DNA of 64,000 bases from Archangium lipolyticum (GTDB lineage Bacteria > Myxococcota > Myxococcia > Myxococcales > Myxococcaceae): contig NZ_JANKBZ010000041.1 of the NCBI RefSeq assembly GCF_024623785.1, positions 1 to 64,000 on the forward strand, written 5' to 3'. This document shows positions 34,649 to 43,449 of this stretch, piece after piece (positions within the stretch are counted from its first letter, which is position 1; every line of letters begins with the position of its first letter). The notes under the pieces are model-generated. The model made no database searches. It was not told the DNA's origin and saw nothing but the letters and a program-made list of their open reading frames with translations. The translations under genes were made by a program, and so were the position numbers.

Positions 34649-35699
34649 GAGCGGGCTCCATCGCGGGCTTGAGCTCATCGCCCATCCGGCCGAGCAGCGC
34701 CTCGAGCACGTCCTCGAGGCTCACGAGTCCTTCCACCCTTCCGTTGCGGTTCACCACCAGGGCCTGGGTGGCACGCCGCTCGCGCAGCAGGGTGAGCAGC
34801 TGGTCCGCCTTCACCCCCCGGCGCACCGTGGGCAGCGGACGCAGCACGTCGCGCAGCGGCGGCAGGGTGCCATGGCGGGCGAAGTGGCTCGCGATGTCCT
34901 TGGTGTGGACGATGCCCAGCATCTTCTCGAGCGAGCCCTGGTACACGGGCATGCGGGTGTAGGGGCTCGCGATGGCCCGGCGCAGCAGCTCGTCCGGTGA
35001 GGTGGTGATGTCGAGCGCGGCGATGCGCTTGCGCGGCACCATGAGGTCCGCCGCGGTGCGCTCGCCCAGCGTGAGGGCGCTGTGGAGCCGGCGCTGCTCC
35101 TCGGGGGCGAGCACGCCCGCCTGGTGGCTCTCCGCGATGAGCAGATCCAACTCCTCGGGCGAGTGGATGTGGCGGTGCCCGCCGGGCTTCACCCCGAAGA
35201 GGCGCAGCAGCAGGAGCCCGCTGCCGTTGAGCACCTTGAGGAAGCCCGCGTACAGCTTGAGGGACAGGCGCATGGGCGGGTACGTCAGCAGCCCCGCCTT
35301 CACGGTGAACTGTAGCGCGAGCGCTTTCGGGACGAGCTCACCGAAGAGCACCTGCAGGACGGTGAGCAGCACGAGGACGACGATCGCCGCCGCCGAGTGC
35401 GCCGCCACGGGTTGCAGCCCTCCGAGGCGCTGGAAGAGGGGCGCGAGCTGCAACGCGACGGTGGCCTGTCCATAGGCGCCGACGACGAGGCTCGAGAGCG
35501 TGATGCCAATCTGGCAGGCGGCCACGTAGCGGTCGAGCTCGGCGCCATCCTGGAGTACCGCGAGAAGACCCGCGGCGCGGCGATCGCCCCGTTGGGCGAG
35601 CGGCTGAAGTTGTGTCGCGCGCAAGGCGACCGCGGCGAACTCCGCGACGACGTAGAGCGCATTGACGCCAATGAGTAGAAGAATGACGAGCCAGGCCAT
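34641..35699 (-). CDS. CNNM/CorC paralogue lacking the C-terminal CorC domain
   Basis: A 352-residue relative of the downstream gene. The DUF21 domain has GVNALYVVAEFAAVALRATQLQ, QIGITLSSLVVGAYGQ and FGELVPKALALQ. CBS motifs follow (RMPVYQGSLEKMLGIVHTKDI; ALVVNRNGRVEGLVSLEDVLEALLG). It stops there, without the transporter-associated C-terminal domain. Pairs of long and short members arranged head to tail are found in several bacteria and suggest heterodimers. Its ATG is the first in frame and lies ~185 bp from the divergent neighbours' next unit. Confidence 0.86.
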   Translation of the reverse strand: MAWLVILLLIGVNALYVVAEFAAVALRATQLQPLAQRGDRRAAGLLAVLQDGAELDRYVAACQIGITLSSLVVGAYGQATVALQLAPLFQRLGGLQPVAAHSAAAIVVLVLLTVLQVLFGELVPKALALQFTVKAGLLTYPPMRLSLKLYAGFLKVLNGSGLLLLRLFGVKPGGHRHIHSPEELDLLIAESHQAGVLAPEEQRRLHSALTLGERTAADLMVPRKRIAALDITTSPDELLRRAIASPYTRMPVYQGSLEKMLGIVHTKDIASHFARHGTLPPLRDVLRPLPTVRRGVKADQLLTLLRERRATQALVVNRNGRVEGLVSLEDVLEALLGRMGDELKPAMEPAHA

Positions 35700-35883
35700 C
35701 GCGCCTCACGTAGGGAGAGAACACACCCTACGAGCATGGGCATCGCCGCTCATGCAGGCACGGGAGGGACGGGCTGTACTCCAGGACAATCCGCACGGCC
35801 CCGCTCAGGCGCATCGCCGCGCTCGCGGGGCAAAGCTGTACCCGGGTCGAAGGCACTCTCGGACAGCAGGGGAGCGACTGGCG

Positions 35884-36618
35884 TTACTCGTCCAGCAGCA
35901 CCGGGGAGAAGCCCGCCGCGTCACACGAGGCCAGCACGTAGCGAATTCCGGCGCGCTCTCCGGTGAAGCCCGCGGGGATTCCTCCCGCGTGCAGGTGGCC
36001 GTACACGCAGACCTTCGGCTTGAACGCCTCGATGGGCCCGAGGAACGCCGTCGGCTTCTCGTTCGCGTACATGGGTGGGAAGTGCACCGCCACCACGCGC
36101 GTCAGCGGCTCGGCGCTCTCCTTCTCCTTCTTCTCCGCGTCCGCGATGGACGCCGCGAGCCGCCGTGTCTCGCGCTCCACGTACCCCGCGTCTCCGTGCT
36201 CGTCGCCCATCTCCCCGCCCGGCATCGGCGGGGCCTCGGGTGCCGTCCACAGCCGCGTACCGGCGATCACCCACCGTCCGATGACCACCGCGCTGTTGTG
36301 CAGGAAGCCCTCCAGCGTCTTGTACGGCTCCAGCAGCTTGCGCAGCTTCGACGCCGAGTCGCCCCACCAGTAGTCGTGGTTGCCACGCACCAGCACCTTG
36401 CGCCCCGGCCGCTCGTCCAGCCACTTCAGGTCGTCCATCACCTCGGTGGGCCGCGTCGCCCACGAGATGTCCCCCACCACCAACACCACGTCCTCGGGCC
36501 GCACCTTCTCGTCCCAGGCGCGCTGGAGTGGCAACGGATGATCCGTCCACCCGAAGCGGTGCATGTCCTTGTTGCGCGTGGAGGGCAGATGGGTGTCCCC
36601 GATGGCGAAGAGACGCAT
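35884..36618 (-). CDS. Calcineurin-like metallophosphoesterase
   Basis: A 244-residue two-metal phosphoesterase with the full set of motifs: GDTHLP (residue 7), VGDISWA (49), RGNHDYWWG (78), a histidine in VAVHFPPMYANEK (~174) and YGHLHAGG (~205). The GNHDYWW version and the DKHRFGWTDHP-like opening match the YvnB/Ser-Thr-phosphatase-like DR1281-type subgroup in many bacteria. The substrate cannot be read from the sequence. The gene appears monocistronic, divergent from the amidase gene across a 223-bp gap with a repeat-rich operator. Confidence 0.88.
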   Translation of the reverse strand: MRLFAIGDTHLPSTRNKDMHRFGWTDHPLPLQRAWDEKVRPEDVVLVVGDISWATRPTEVMDDLKWLDERPGRKVLVRGNHDYWWGDSASKLRKLLEPYKTLEGFLHNSAVVIGRWVIAGTRLWTAPEAPPMPGGEMGDEHGDAGYVERETRRLAASIADAEKKEKESAEPLTRVVAVHFPPMYANEKPTAFLGPIEAFKPKVCVYGHLHAGGIPAGFTGERAGIRYVLASCDAAGFSPVLLDE

Positions 36619-36700
36619 GCCCCTCTCCTAACCCAGCCCGCATCCCCCGTCGCCCCTCGCATCGTCCCCCAGGCCACTCCCCGGCCACCCGGCCGATCGT

Positions 36701-36736
36701 TTCAAGACAAAACTCTTGAAGAATAGGGTTTCAAGA
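36701..36736. promoter_or_regulatory. Inverted plus direct TTCAAGA repeats upstream of amidase gene
   Basis: TTCAAGA (36701-36707) pairs with TCTTGAA (36714-36720) across six A-rich bases, and a third TTTCAAGA begins at 36729. The block is AT-rich in a GC-rich genome and lies ~105 bp before the amidase start and ~85 bp upstream of the phosphoesterase start. The 7-bp arms look like a dimeric repressor site. Confidence 0.5.
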
Positions 36737-36841
36737 AAAACAGGCTTCCCTTGGGGAACGGGAAAGGGCATCTTATCGGACCAGCCCCCCCAGGAGGGGG
36801 CGGAGCCGTCGCTTCATCCCTTCCCCCCAAGGAGTGCTTCC

Positions 36842-38446
<1,605 letters not shown>

Positions 38447-38458
38447 TGACGTGACGTG

Positions 38459-39595
38459 ATGACTCGGGACTTCGCGAAGCAGCAGGGGTGGCGGGGTGGA
38501 GCGCGGCGGTTGGCCGTGCTCGCCCTGCTCGGAGTGGGATGCAAGGCGGGCATGTGCGGCTCCGGCTCGGGGCCGCTGTCGGCGGAGGAGCGCAAGGCGA
38601 TGCCGGGAGTGATCGCCTTCGTCTCCGAGCGGGCACCGCAGAAGGATGTGTGGCTGGTGCGCCCCACGGGGGAGGAGTCCCAGCTGACGCGAGGTCCCGA
38701 GGACGAGTACCCCATCGCGCCGTCTCCGGACGGAGCGGCGGTGATGGTGGTGGCGGCGGCGCAGGTGGGGGGGCTGCACGTGGAGCAGTTGCGGTTGGTG
38801 CCGTTGGGGGGAGGCGAGCCGGTGATGTTGACGGAGCCCCGGGGCCGGGCGCGCAACCCGAGCTGGGCGCCGGATGGCCGCTGGTTCGTGGCGGAGTCGG
38901 ACGCGGAGGGCTTCAGCGACGTGGTGCGGCAGGAGCCGCGAGCGGGCGCGGAGGTGAAGCGGCTGGCGACGGCGCGCGAGGGGAACTTCGAGCCGAGCGT
39001 GTCACCGGACGGGACGCAGGTGGCGTTCGTGTCCAGCCGGGAGGGAGACCCGGAGATCTACGTGATGAAGGCGGACGGCACGGACGTGCGCCGGCTGACG
39101 GCGTTCTACAAGGAGGACATGGCGCCGAAGTGGAGCCCGGACGGCAAGTGGATCTCCTTCCTGAGTGACCGGGAGGGGCGCACGAGGGTGTTCGTGGTGA
39201 AGCCGGACGGGACGGGGCTGAGAGCGGTGTCCGGGAGCGCGGTGACGGGGGAGGAGCGGGAGCCGGTGTGGAGTCCGGACGGGCAGAAGCTGGCGTTCGT
39301 GGCGAGGGAGAAGACGGAGAAGGAGGGGAAGGCGCGCATCTGGGTGGTGGGGGTGGCGGGAGGGGAGCCGGTGGCGCTGACGGACGGGAAGAGCGTGAAC
39401 GACCAGCCGGAGTGGAGTCCGGATGGGAAGTACCTGGCGTACGCGTCGGACCGTACGGGGGACGTGGAGCTGTTCCTGATGAGGGCGGACGGGAGTGGGC
39501 AGACGCAGTTGACGAGCGCGAAGGGAGCGGACTGGCTGCCGCGCTGGTTCGTGCCCAAGGAGCCGCCCGATGCGGGCCGGGCCGTGAGTCCCTGA
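38459..39595 (+). CDS. TolB/PD40-type beta-propeller lipoprotein
   Basis: A 378-residue protein with a lipobox-like GVGC near residue 28 and a propeller of PD40 repeats: YPIAPSPDGAAVMVVA, NPSWAPDGRWFVAES, PSVSPDGTQVAFVSSREGDPEIYVMKADGT, PKWSPDGKWISFLSD, PVWSPDGQKLAFVAR and PEWSPDGKYLAYASD. The family binds peptides or proteins in the periplasm, but this is not the Tol-Pal gene itself, since no tol cluster is near. It starts 12 bp past the amidase stop, so the two may share a transcript. A GTG at 38456 is an alternative start. Confidence 0.82.
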   Translation: MTRDFAKQQGWRGGARRLAVLALLGVGCKAGMCGSGSGPLSAEERKAMPGVIAFVSERAPQKDVWLVRPTGEESQLTRGPEDEYPIAPSPDGAAVMVVAAAQVGGLHVEQLRLVPLGGGEPVMLTEPRGRARNPSWAPDGRWFVAESDAEGFSDVVRQEPRAGAEVKRLATAREGNFEPSVSPDGTQVAFVSSREGDPEIYVMKADGTDVRRLTAFYKEDMAPKWSPDGKWISFLSDREGRTRVFVVKPDGTGLRAVSGSAVTGEEREPVWSPDGQKLAFVAREKTEKEGKARIWVVGVAGGEPVALTDGKSVNDQPEWSPDGKYLAYASDRTGDVELFLMRADGSGQTQLTSAKGADWLPRWFVPKEPPDAGRAVSP

Positions 39596-39606
39596 CTCCC
39601 CCACAT

Positions 39607-39641
39607 CCCCTCTCCCTCTGGGAGAGGGACGGGGTGAGGGT
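39607..39641 (-). repeat. Palindromic intergenic repeat
   Basis: CCCCTCTCCCTCTGGGAGAGGGACGGGG then TGAGGG, in the opposite sense to the 19.2-kb copy. It lies 11 bp after the TolB-like gene stop. Confidence 0.7.
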
Positions 39642-39745
39642 ATGAGCGCTCTCGAGTTCCCTCCCAGGGAAAGACACCCGTGTCCCGAGCTCCGCCGAGC
39701 TCCGCGGGAAGGTCTTGCCAGGACTGGCGACAACCCCCAGACTAC

Positions 39746-39790
39746 CTGACCTGAAACGTCAGACGCCTCCGCTATACTGAACGGGTTCAG
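39746..39790 (+). promoter_or_regulatory. Promoter with overlapping palindromes for the nuclease/TOPRIM-like pair
   Basis: TATACT (39773-39778) is a good -10 hexamer. It overlaps a perfect palindrome CTGAAC-GG-GTTCAG (39777-39790). Upstream, CTGAC (39746-39750) pairs with GTCAG (39758-39762). The -35 is not obvious. A palindrome over the start site suggests repression, as in many self-regulated defence or toxin units. Confidence 0.5.
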
Positions 39791-39836
39791 CGATGGAGAG
39801 GCATGGGGCCTGTCAGGGACGGGGAGGCGCGGAGGA

Positions 39837-40349
39837 ATGGGGCGCAGGAAGGTCTTACTGCGGAGGGAGTACGAGGGGTTGAAGAAGGGGAGGATGGGGG
39901 CGCAGGAACGAGGCCGCCGTCTGGAGGGCATCGTCTACGAGCTGCTCGAAACCGAGTCACTGCGCCCGCGGCGCAACACCCGGCCGCCTGGGGAGGAGAT
40001 CGACATTTCCTTCACGGATGGGCAGCGGCACTTCCTACTGGAGGCCCGCTGGAGGGAGCGGGTGTCCATGGCGGATGTGTTCGCGTTTCGGGGCAAGCTC
40101 GAAGGCAAGCTGGTCGGGACGCTCGGGATCTTCCTCTATATCGGCGCGGAGTTCAGTAAGGGAGCCATTCAAGCCCTGACTTGGGGCAAGGAGATCAACA
40201 CGTTGCTCTTCAGCGAGGATGATCTCGACGACGCATTGTCGCCCGCGCACTCGTTCCGAAAGGTGCTTGAGCTCAAGCTTCGGCACGCCGCTGGTTACGG
40301 TGAATGCCACGTCCCTTACATGACGCTCTTGGATGGTTGGGGGTTCTGA
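39837..40349 (+). CDS. PD-(D/E)XK-like nuclease domain protein (restriction-endonuclease type)
   Basis: A 170-residue protein with the order of a PD-(D/E)XK nuclease: E30 in GRRLEGIVYELL, D56 in EEIDISFTDG and E69-x-R71 in FLLEARWRE, where the usual lysine is Arg. It ends with a Rossmann-like strand pair (GTLGIFLYIGAEFS, INTLLFSEDDL) seen in restriction-endonuclease-like families. The basic N-terminus could bind nucleic acid. The third-position GC is visibly lower than in neighbours. It overlaps the next gene by one base (TGATG), so both are translated together. The start is unsure: ATG at 39837 has GGAGG only one base away; ATG at 39894 is an alternative. Confidence 0.6.
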   Translation: MGRRKVLLRREYEGLKKGRMGAQERGRRLEGIVYELLETESLRPRRNTRPPGEEIDISFTDGQRHFLLEARWRERVSMADVFAFRGKLEGKLVGTLGIFLYIGAEFSKGAIQALTWGKEINTLLFSEDDLDDALSPAHSFRKVLELKLRHAAGYGECHVPYMTLLDGWGF

Positions 40350-40981
40350 TGACGAGGAGGTCTTCCACTCAAGCAGCCCCTCCGAGGGTTGCTTTCATCG
40401 TCGAGGGGAACAAGGGAAAGTGGCTCGTGGAGGCACTGGCTCGGAAGAGCGTGGCACGGCTCCGGTTGGCGGCACGGCCGTGCTTCGCGACCGTGCGGCT
40501 GGGCGGTTCCCCTCATGTGATGGGCATTCTTTCCCTGGTGCTCTTGCTGCTGGGCAGGGACTACCAACGAATCATCGTCGTCTTCGACACGCGTACCACC
40601 AACAGGCGGCGCATCGCCGCCATCCTCGAGGAGATCCGGGCTCCGCTCATCAAGGGGGGCGTGGTTGAACGAGTGACCCTGGTACCCGTAGTGCCCTCCA
40701 TCGAGAACTGGGTGCTGGCGGATGAGAAGGCTCTCGAGCGCGCCGCTGGAGCGCACTTCGTGGAGGGCGTGCCGCGTGGAGGGACCCGGCCCGATGAATT
40801 CTTGAGCGAGTTGCTAGGAGGCTGGGGGCCCAAGCAGCAGAAGCAGATTGCGCGAGCTCTCGAGCCCGAGCGGATTCGTGTGAACGACTCGAGCTTCGAC
40901 GCCTTCGTCCGAGCCCTTCACTCTTCACTGGAGGAACAGGCGCACCTGTCCGCGGAGCAGGAATCCGCTGCGCCCTCCTGA
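40349..40981 (+). CDS. TOPRIM-like (DUF4276/RloB-type) protein
   Basis: A 210-residue protein with features of the TOPRIM-related DUF4276/RloB group: an initial strand with a glutamate (VAFIVEGNKGKW, E19), a strand with an acidic residue (IIVVFDTRTTNR, D80), and PSIENWVLADEKALE (E119), matching the family's E-x-W-LAD motif. Related proteins occur in OLD-like nucleases and defence islands. It lies within one base of the nuclease-like gene start/stop overlap and probably forms a functional pair with it. Composition is less GC-rich than flanking genes, suggesting gene transfer. Function in defence is inferred only. Confidence 0.6.
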   Translation: MTRRSSTQAAPPRVAFIVEGNKGKWLVEALARKSVARLRLAARPCFATVRLGGSPHVMGILSLVLLLLGRDYQRIIVVFDTRTTNRRRIAAILEEIRAPLIKGGVVERVTLVPVVPSIENWVLADEKALERAAGAHFVEGVPRGGTRPDEFLSELLGGWGPKQQKQIARALEPERIRVNDSSFDAFVRALHSSLEEQAHLSAEQESAAPS

Positions 40982-41048
40982 GTTCCCGGTCCGCTTCTGC
41001 CAGGAAGGCCTGGCGGCCAGCCGGGCCCTCGCCAGGTTCTCCTCTGTC

Positions 41049-41912
41049 CTACGGCGCGATGCTGCCCGGGTACAGGGTGAGGACGAGCGCCCTGCCGGGA
41101 GTGGCTCCCGCGTGGCGGGGCAGGTAGTCCCGGGTGCCCTGGATGGAGAGGGTGAAGGTCTCGGCGGCGGCGCCGGAGTGCACGTAGAGGAAGAGGCCGG
41201 TGGAACTGGTGGCGTCCTGGGTGGAGCTCTGGAAGTCCGGGGCGGGGTAGTAGATGCGGTTGGCGAGGTCTCCCCGGTCGAGCACGACGCGAGCGCCGGC
41301 GACGGGGGCTCCCGAGGCATCCACGACGCGGCCGAGGATGAAGCCGGCATCGCGCAACGTCCGGGCGCGGTCTTCGGAGTGCGCGCGGATCCACGTCTCG
41401 CCCACGGCCTGGGTGAGGGCGTCGTGGAAGGTGTTGGGCAGGGCCCAGGCGCGCGCCTCGATGATGTCGGTGCGCGGCCGTGTGCGCGTGAAGACGGTGT
41501 CGAAGACGATGGTGGAGCTGCGCACGAAGCCCTCGTGCTCGAGGCTGGCGGCGAGGCTCAGGTTGATGCCGCGCACGGGCACGTCGGGCACGGCGAAACC
41601 GCCCTCGGCGCTGATGGAGCCCTGGCCGAAGATGGAGTCCGCGTCGTTCACCCCGATGCGCAAGGGCTCCTCGATGGTGAGGGCGACGCCGTCGAGCGTG
41701 GGGACGGATTGACCCCGGGCCTCGAGCAGGCGAGCGGCCTCGGGGAAGACCTCGGCGCGACCGGCGACGGTGATGGTCAGGTGGTCGAGATCCACCGACT
41801 TGCTGTCACTGCCGTCGACGGCGGGATCCGGATTCGCGGAATTGCCAGGGCCACAGGCCGCCGGGGCGAGCCCAAGGAGAGCGCAGCAGAGAATGAGACT
41901 CGGACGCATCAT
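41049..41912 (-). CDS. Lipoprotein with a carboxypeptidase-regulatory-like beta domain
   Basis: A 287-residue lipoprotein (lipobox PAAC near residue 20). The C-terminal part has FILGRVVDASGAPVAGARVVLDRGD, the start of a carboxypeptidase-regulatory/CarboxypepD-type Ig fold. The N-terminal ~150 residues (HLTITVAGRAEVFPEAARLL, VPDVPVRGINLSLAAS) are not recognised. It probably sits on the outer membrane. The gene stands alone; no neighbour hints at its role. Confidence 0.65.
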   Translation of the reverse strand: MMRPSLILCCALLGLAPAACGPGNSANPDPAVDGSDSKSVDLDHLTITVAGRAEVFPEAARLLEARGQSVPTLDGVALTIEEPLRIGVNDADSIFGQGSISAEGGFAVPDVPVRGINLSLAASLEHEGFVRSSTIVFDTVFTRTRPRTDIIEARAWALPNTFHDALTQAVGETWIRAHSEDRARTLRDAGFILGRVVDASGAPVAGARVVLDRGDLANRIYYPAPDFQSSTQDATSSTGLFLYVHSGAAAETFTLSIQGTRDYLPRHAGATPGRALVLTLYPGSIAP

Positions 41913-42027
41913 GACTGCGCGCCAAGGTCTTCACGCTCCCGCGCGGCGGCAATCCACCCTCGGGCCGGTGACGTCCCCTGGGTGACGCAATCCCCACGTT
42001 CCGAGTGCTCACAGGTGGAAAATGCGA

Positions 42028-42066
42028 AGGGCCGCCCCCGCCTCGCGAGAGGAAGGGAGCGGCCCT
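42028..42066 (-). terminator. Hairpin after the Gly/Asn-rich lipoprotein gene
   Basis: AGGGCCGC (42028-42035) and GCGGCCCT (42059-42066) form an 8-bp stem just beyond the stop of the minus-strand gene at 42095. A C/G-rich loop of 23 bases separates them. No U-tract. Confidence 0.5.
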
Positions 42067-42094
42067 CGAATCACGGACTGCTGGAGTTCAGCTC

Positions 42095-43255
42095 CTAGCG
42101 GCGACCTCCGCGGCCCCAGCCGTTGCCATTGCCACCGCCGTTGCCGTTGCCACCGCCGTTGCCGCCGCCATTGCCGTTACCCCAGCCGCCGCCATTGCCG
42201 TTGCTATTGCCACCGCCGTTGCCGCCGCCGTGGCTGTTGCCGCCGCCATTGCCGTTACCCCAGCCGCCGCCATGGCCACCACCGGGGTTGGGCGGAGGAT
42301 TCCCGCCACCGCTGTTGCCACCGCCATTGTTACCCCAACCACCGCCGTTACCGTGGCCACCGCCGTTACCGTGGCCACCCCCGTTGCCATTGCCACCGCC
42401 GTTACCGTGGCCGCCCCCGTTGCCATTGCCACCGCCGTTACCGGGGCGGGGCGGAGGCGGAGGGGTGCCACCGCCGTTGTGTCCATCACCGTTCGTGGGA
42501 GGAGGGCGGTTGCCCCAGCCACCGGAGTTGCCCGAGGGAGGAGGCGGCGGAGGCGTGCTTCCCCCCCCGCCCGAGGGAGGAGGGCGGTTGCCCCAGCCAC
42601 CGGAGTTGCCCGAGGGAGGAGGCGGCGGAGGCGGGCGGCCCCAGCCACCGGAGTTGTCGCTGCTCGTCGGGGGCCGTGAGCCGTAGCTCGTTCCCGGCGG
42701 AGGAGGCGGGTTCCGGTTGGAGTTGCCCCAGCCGCCCGAGGAGGGCGGAGGAGGAGGCGGAGGGGACGAGTAGCCACCCCCCGAGTGGCCGCCACGGACG
42801 GGCGAGGCGTCATGCGAGTTGCCGCCCCACGACGGGGGCGGAGGAGGCGGCCGGTAGTTGTTGTAGACGTACCCCGAGCGCCCGTTGTCCCAGCGGTACG
42901 TCGTGCCCGAGTACGAGTACGGGAAGTAGTCGTGGCTGTGGCGGCCGTGCATGTAGCAGACGCTGCCGCCGACGACCGGGTGGTAGTCCATGTACCAGAC
43001 CACGCGGGGGCCCCGGTACACGTACACGTCGTTCGAGTAGGTGTAGGTGTTCACGTCCGAGGGCGCGTAGCCGTGGACGTGGGAGTAGTCCTCGGTGCAC
43101 CACCCGCCGTACTGATCGGGATGGGCGCCGGAGTAGCGGTACTCGTAGGTCGTGGTGGTTGACGACGAGTAGTGGCCTGGCTGGTGGTAGTGGGCGACAC
43201 AGCCCGTTCCCATCATCAGGGCGGCCGGTACTGTGAGGACGAGAAGGCGACGCAT
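42095..43255 (-). CDS. Low-complexity Gly/Asn/Pro/Trp-rich lipoprotein
   Basis: A 386-residue lipoprotein (lipobox GTGC near residue 19). Residues ~20-140 have a Tyr/His-rich region (PGHYSSSTTTTYEYRYSGAHPDQ, VWYMDYHPVVGGSVCYMHGRH). The rest is low complexity: alternating PPPPPP runs, SGGWGNRPPP units, then a long GGGNGNGGGHGN tract ending in WGRGGRR. The composition recalls surface-exposed glycine-loop or prion-like proteins. The start is MRRLL at 43255, with GGAGA upstream; the frame is open further up. No family is recognised, and function cannot be read. Confidence 0.75.
   Translation of the reverse strand: MRRLLVLTVPAALMMGTGCVAHYHQPGHYSSSTTTTYEYRYSGAHPDQYGGWCTEDYSHVHGYAPSDVNTYTYSNDVYVYRGPRVVWYMDYHPVVGGSVCYMHGRHSHDYFPYSYSGTTYRWDNGRSGYVYNNYRPPPPPPSWGGNSHDASPVRGGHSGGGYSSPPPPPPPSSGGWGNSNRNPPPPPGTSYGSRPPTSSDNSGGWGRPPPPPPPSGNSGGWGNRPPPSGGGGSTPPPPPPSGNSGGWGNRPPPTNGDGHNGGGTPPPPPRPGNGGGNGNGGGHGNGGGNGNGGGHGNGGGHGNGGGWGNNGGGNSGGGNPPPNPGGGHGGGWGNGNGGGNSHGGGNGGGNSNGNGGGWGNGNGGGNGGGNGNGGGNGNGWGRGGRR
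42497..42633. repeat. 59-bp perfect direct repeat (78-bp period) in low-complexity gene
   Basis: The 59 bases at 42497-42555 recur without change at 42575-42633, encoding the PPPPPPSGNSGGWGNRPPP stretch twice. The 78-bp spacing keeps the frame. It is coding repeat within the lipoprotein gene and is likely to vary in copy number by slippage or recombination. Confidence 0.8.
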
Positions 43256-43449
43256 GGAATTTCTCCGGAGCCGGCGGAGGGCCGGTCTGCCCATTTCATC
43301 ACGGCGATGACTTCCAAGCAGACGGGCGGGCTGTCGGAAAATTCACCTCCTGTTTCCAGGGATTCCCTCCTCACGCTGTGTGCGTCTCTTCCGGGGGCTG
43401 CTCCGGGGCCGTTCCCCCCTGGTAAAGAGGAGGCGGGAGGGAGGAAGAG

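Noticed and set aside
39660-39770. tRNA or other structured RNA in the gap before the nuclease-like gene
   Set aside because: No acceptor/T-arm pairing could be found; the palindromes there fit a promoter/operator better.
42117-42650. Possible CRISPR or satellite-like array
   Set aside because: The repeated bases keep one reading frame and encode Gly/Asn/Pro units of a lipoprotein; there are no unique spacers of fixed length.
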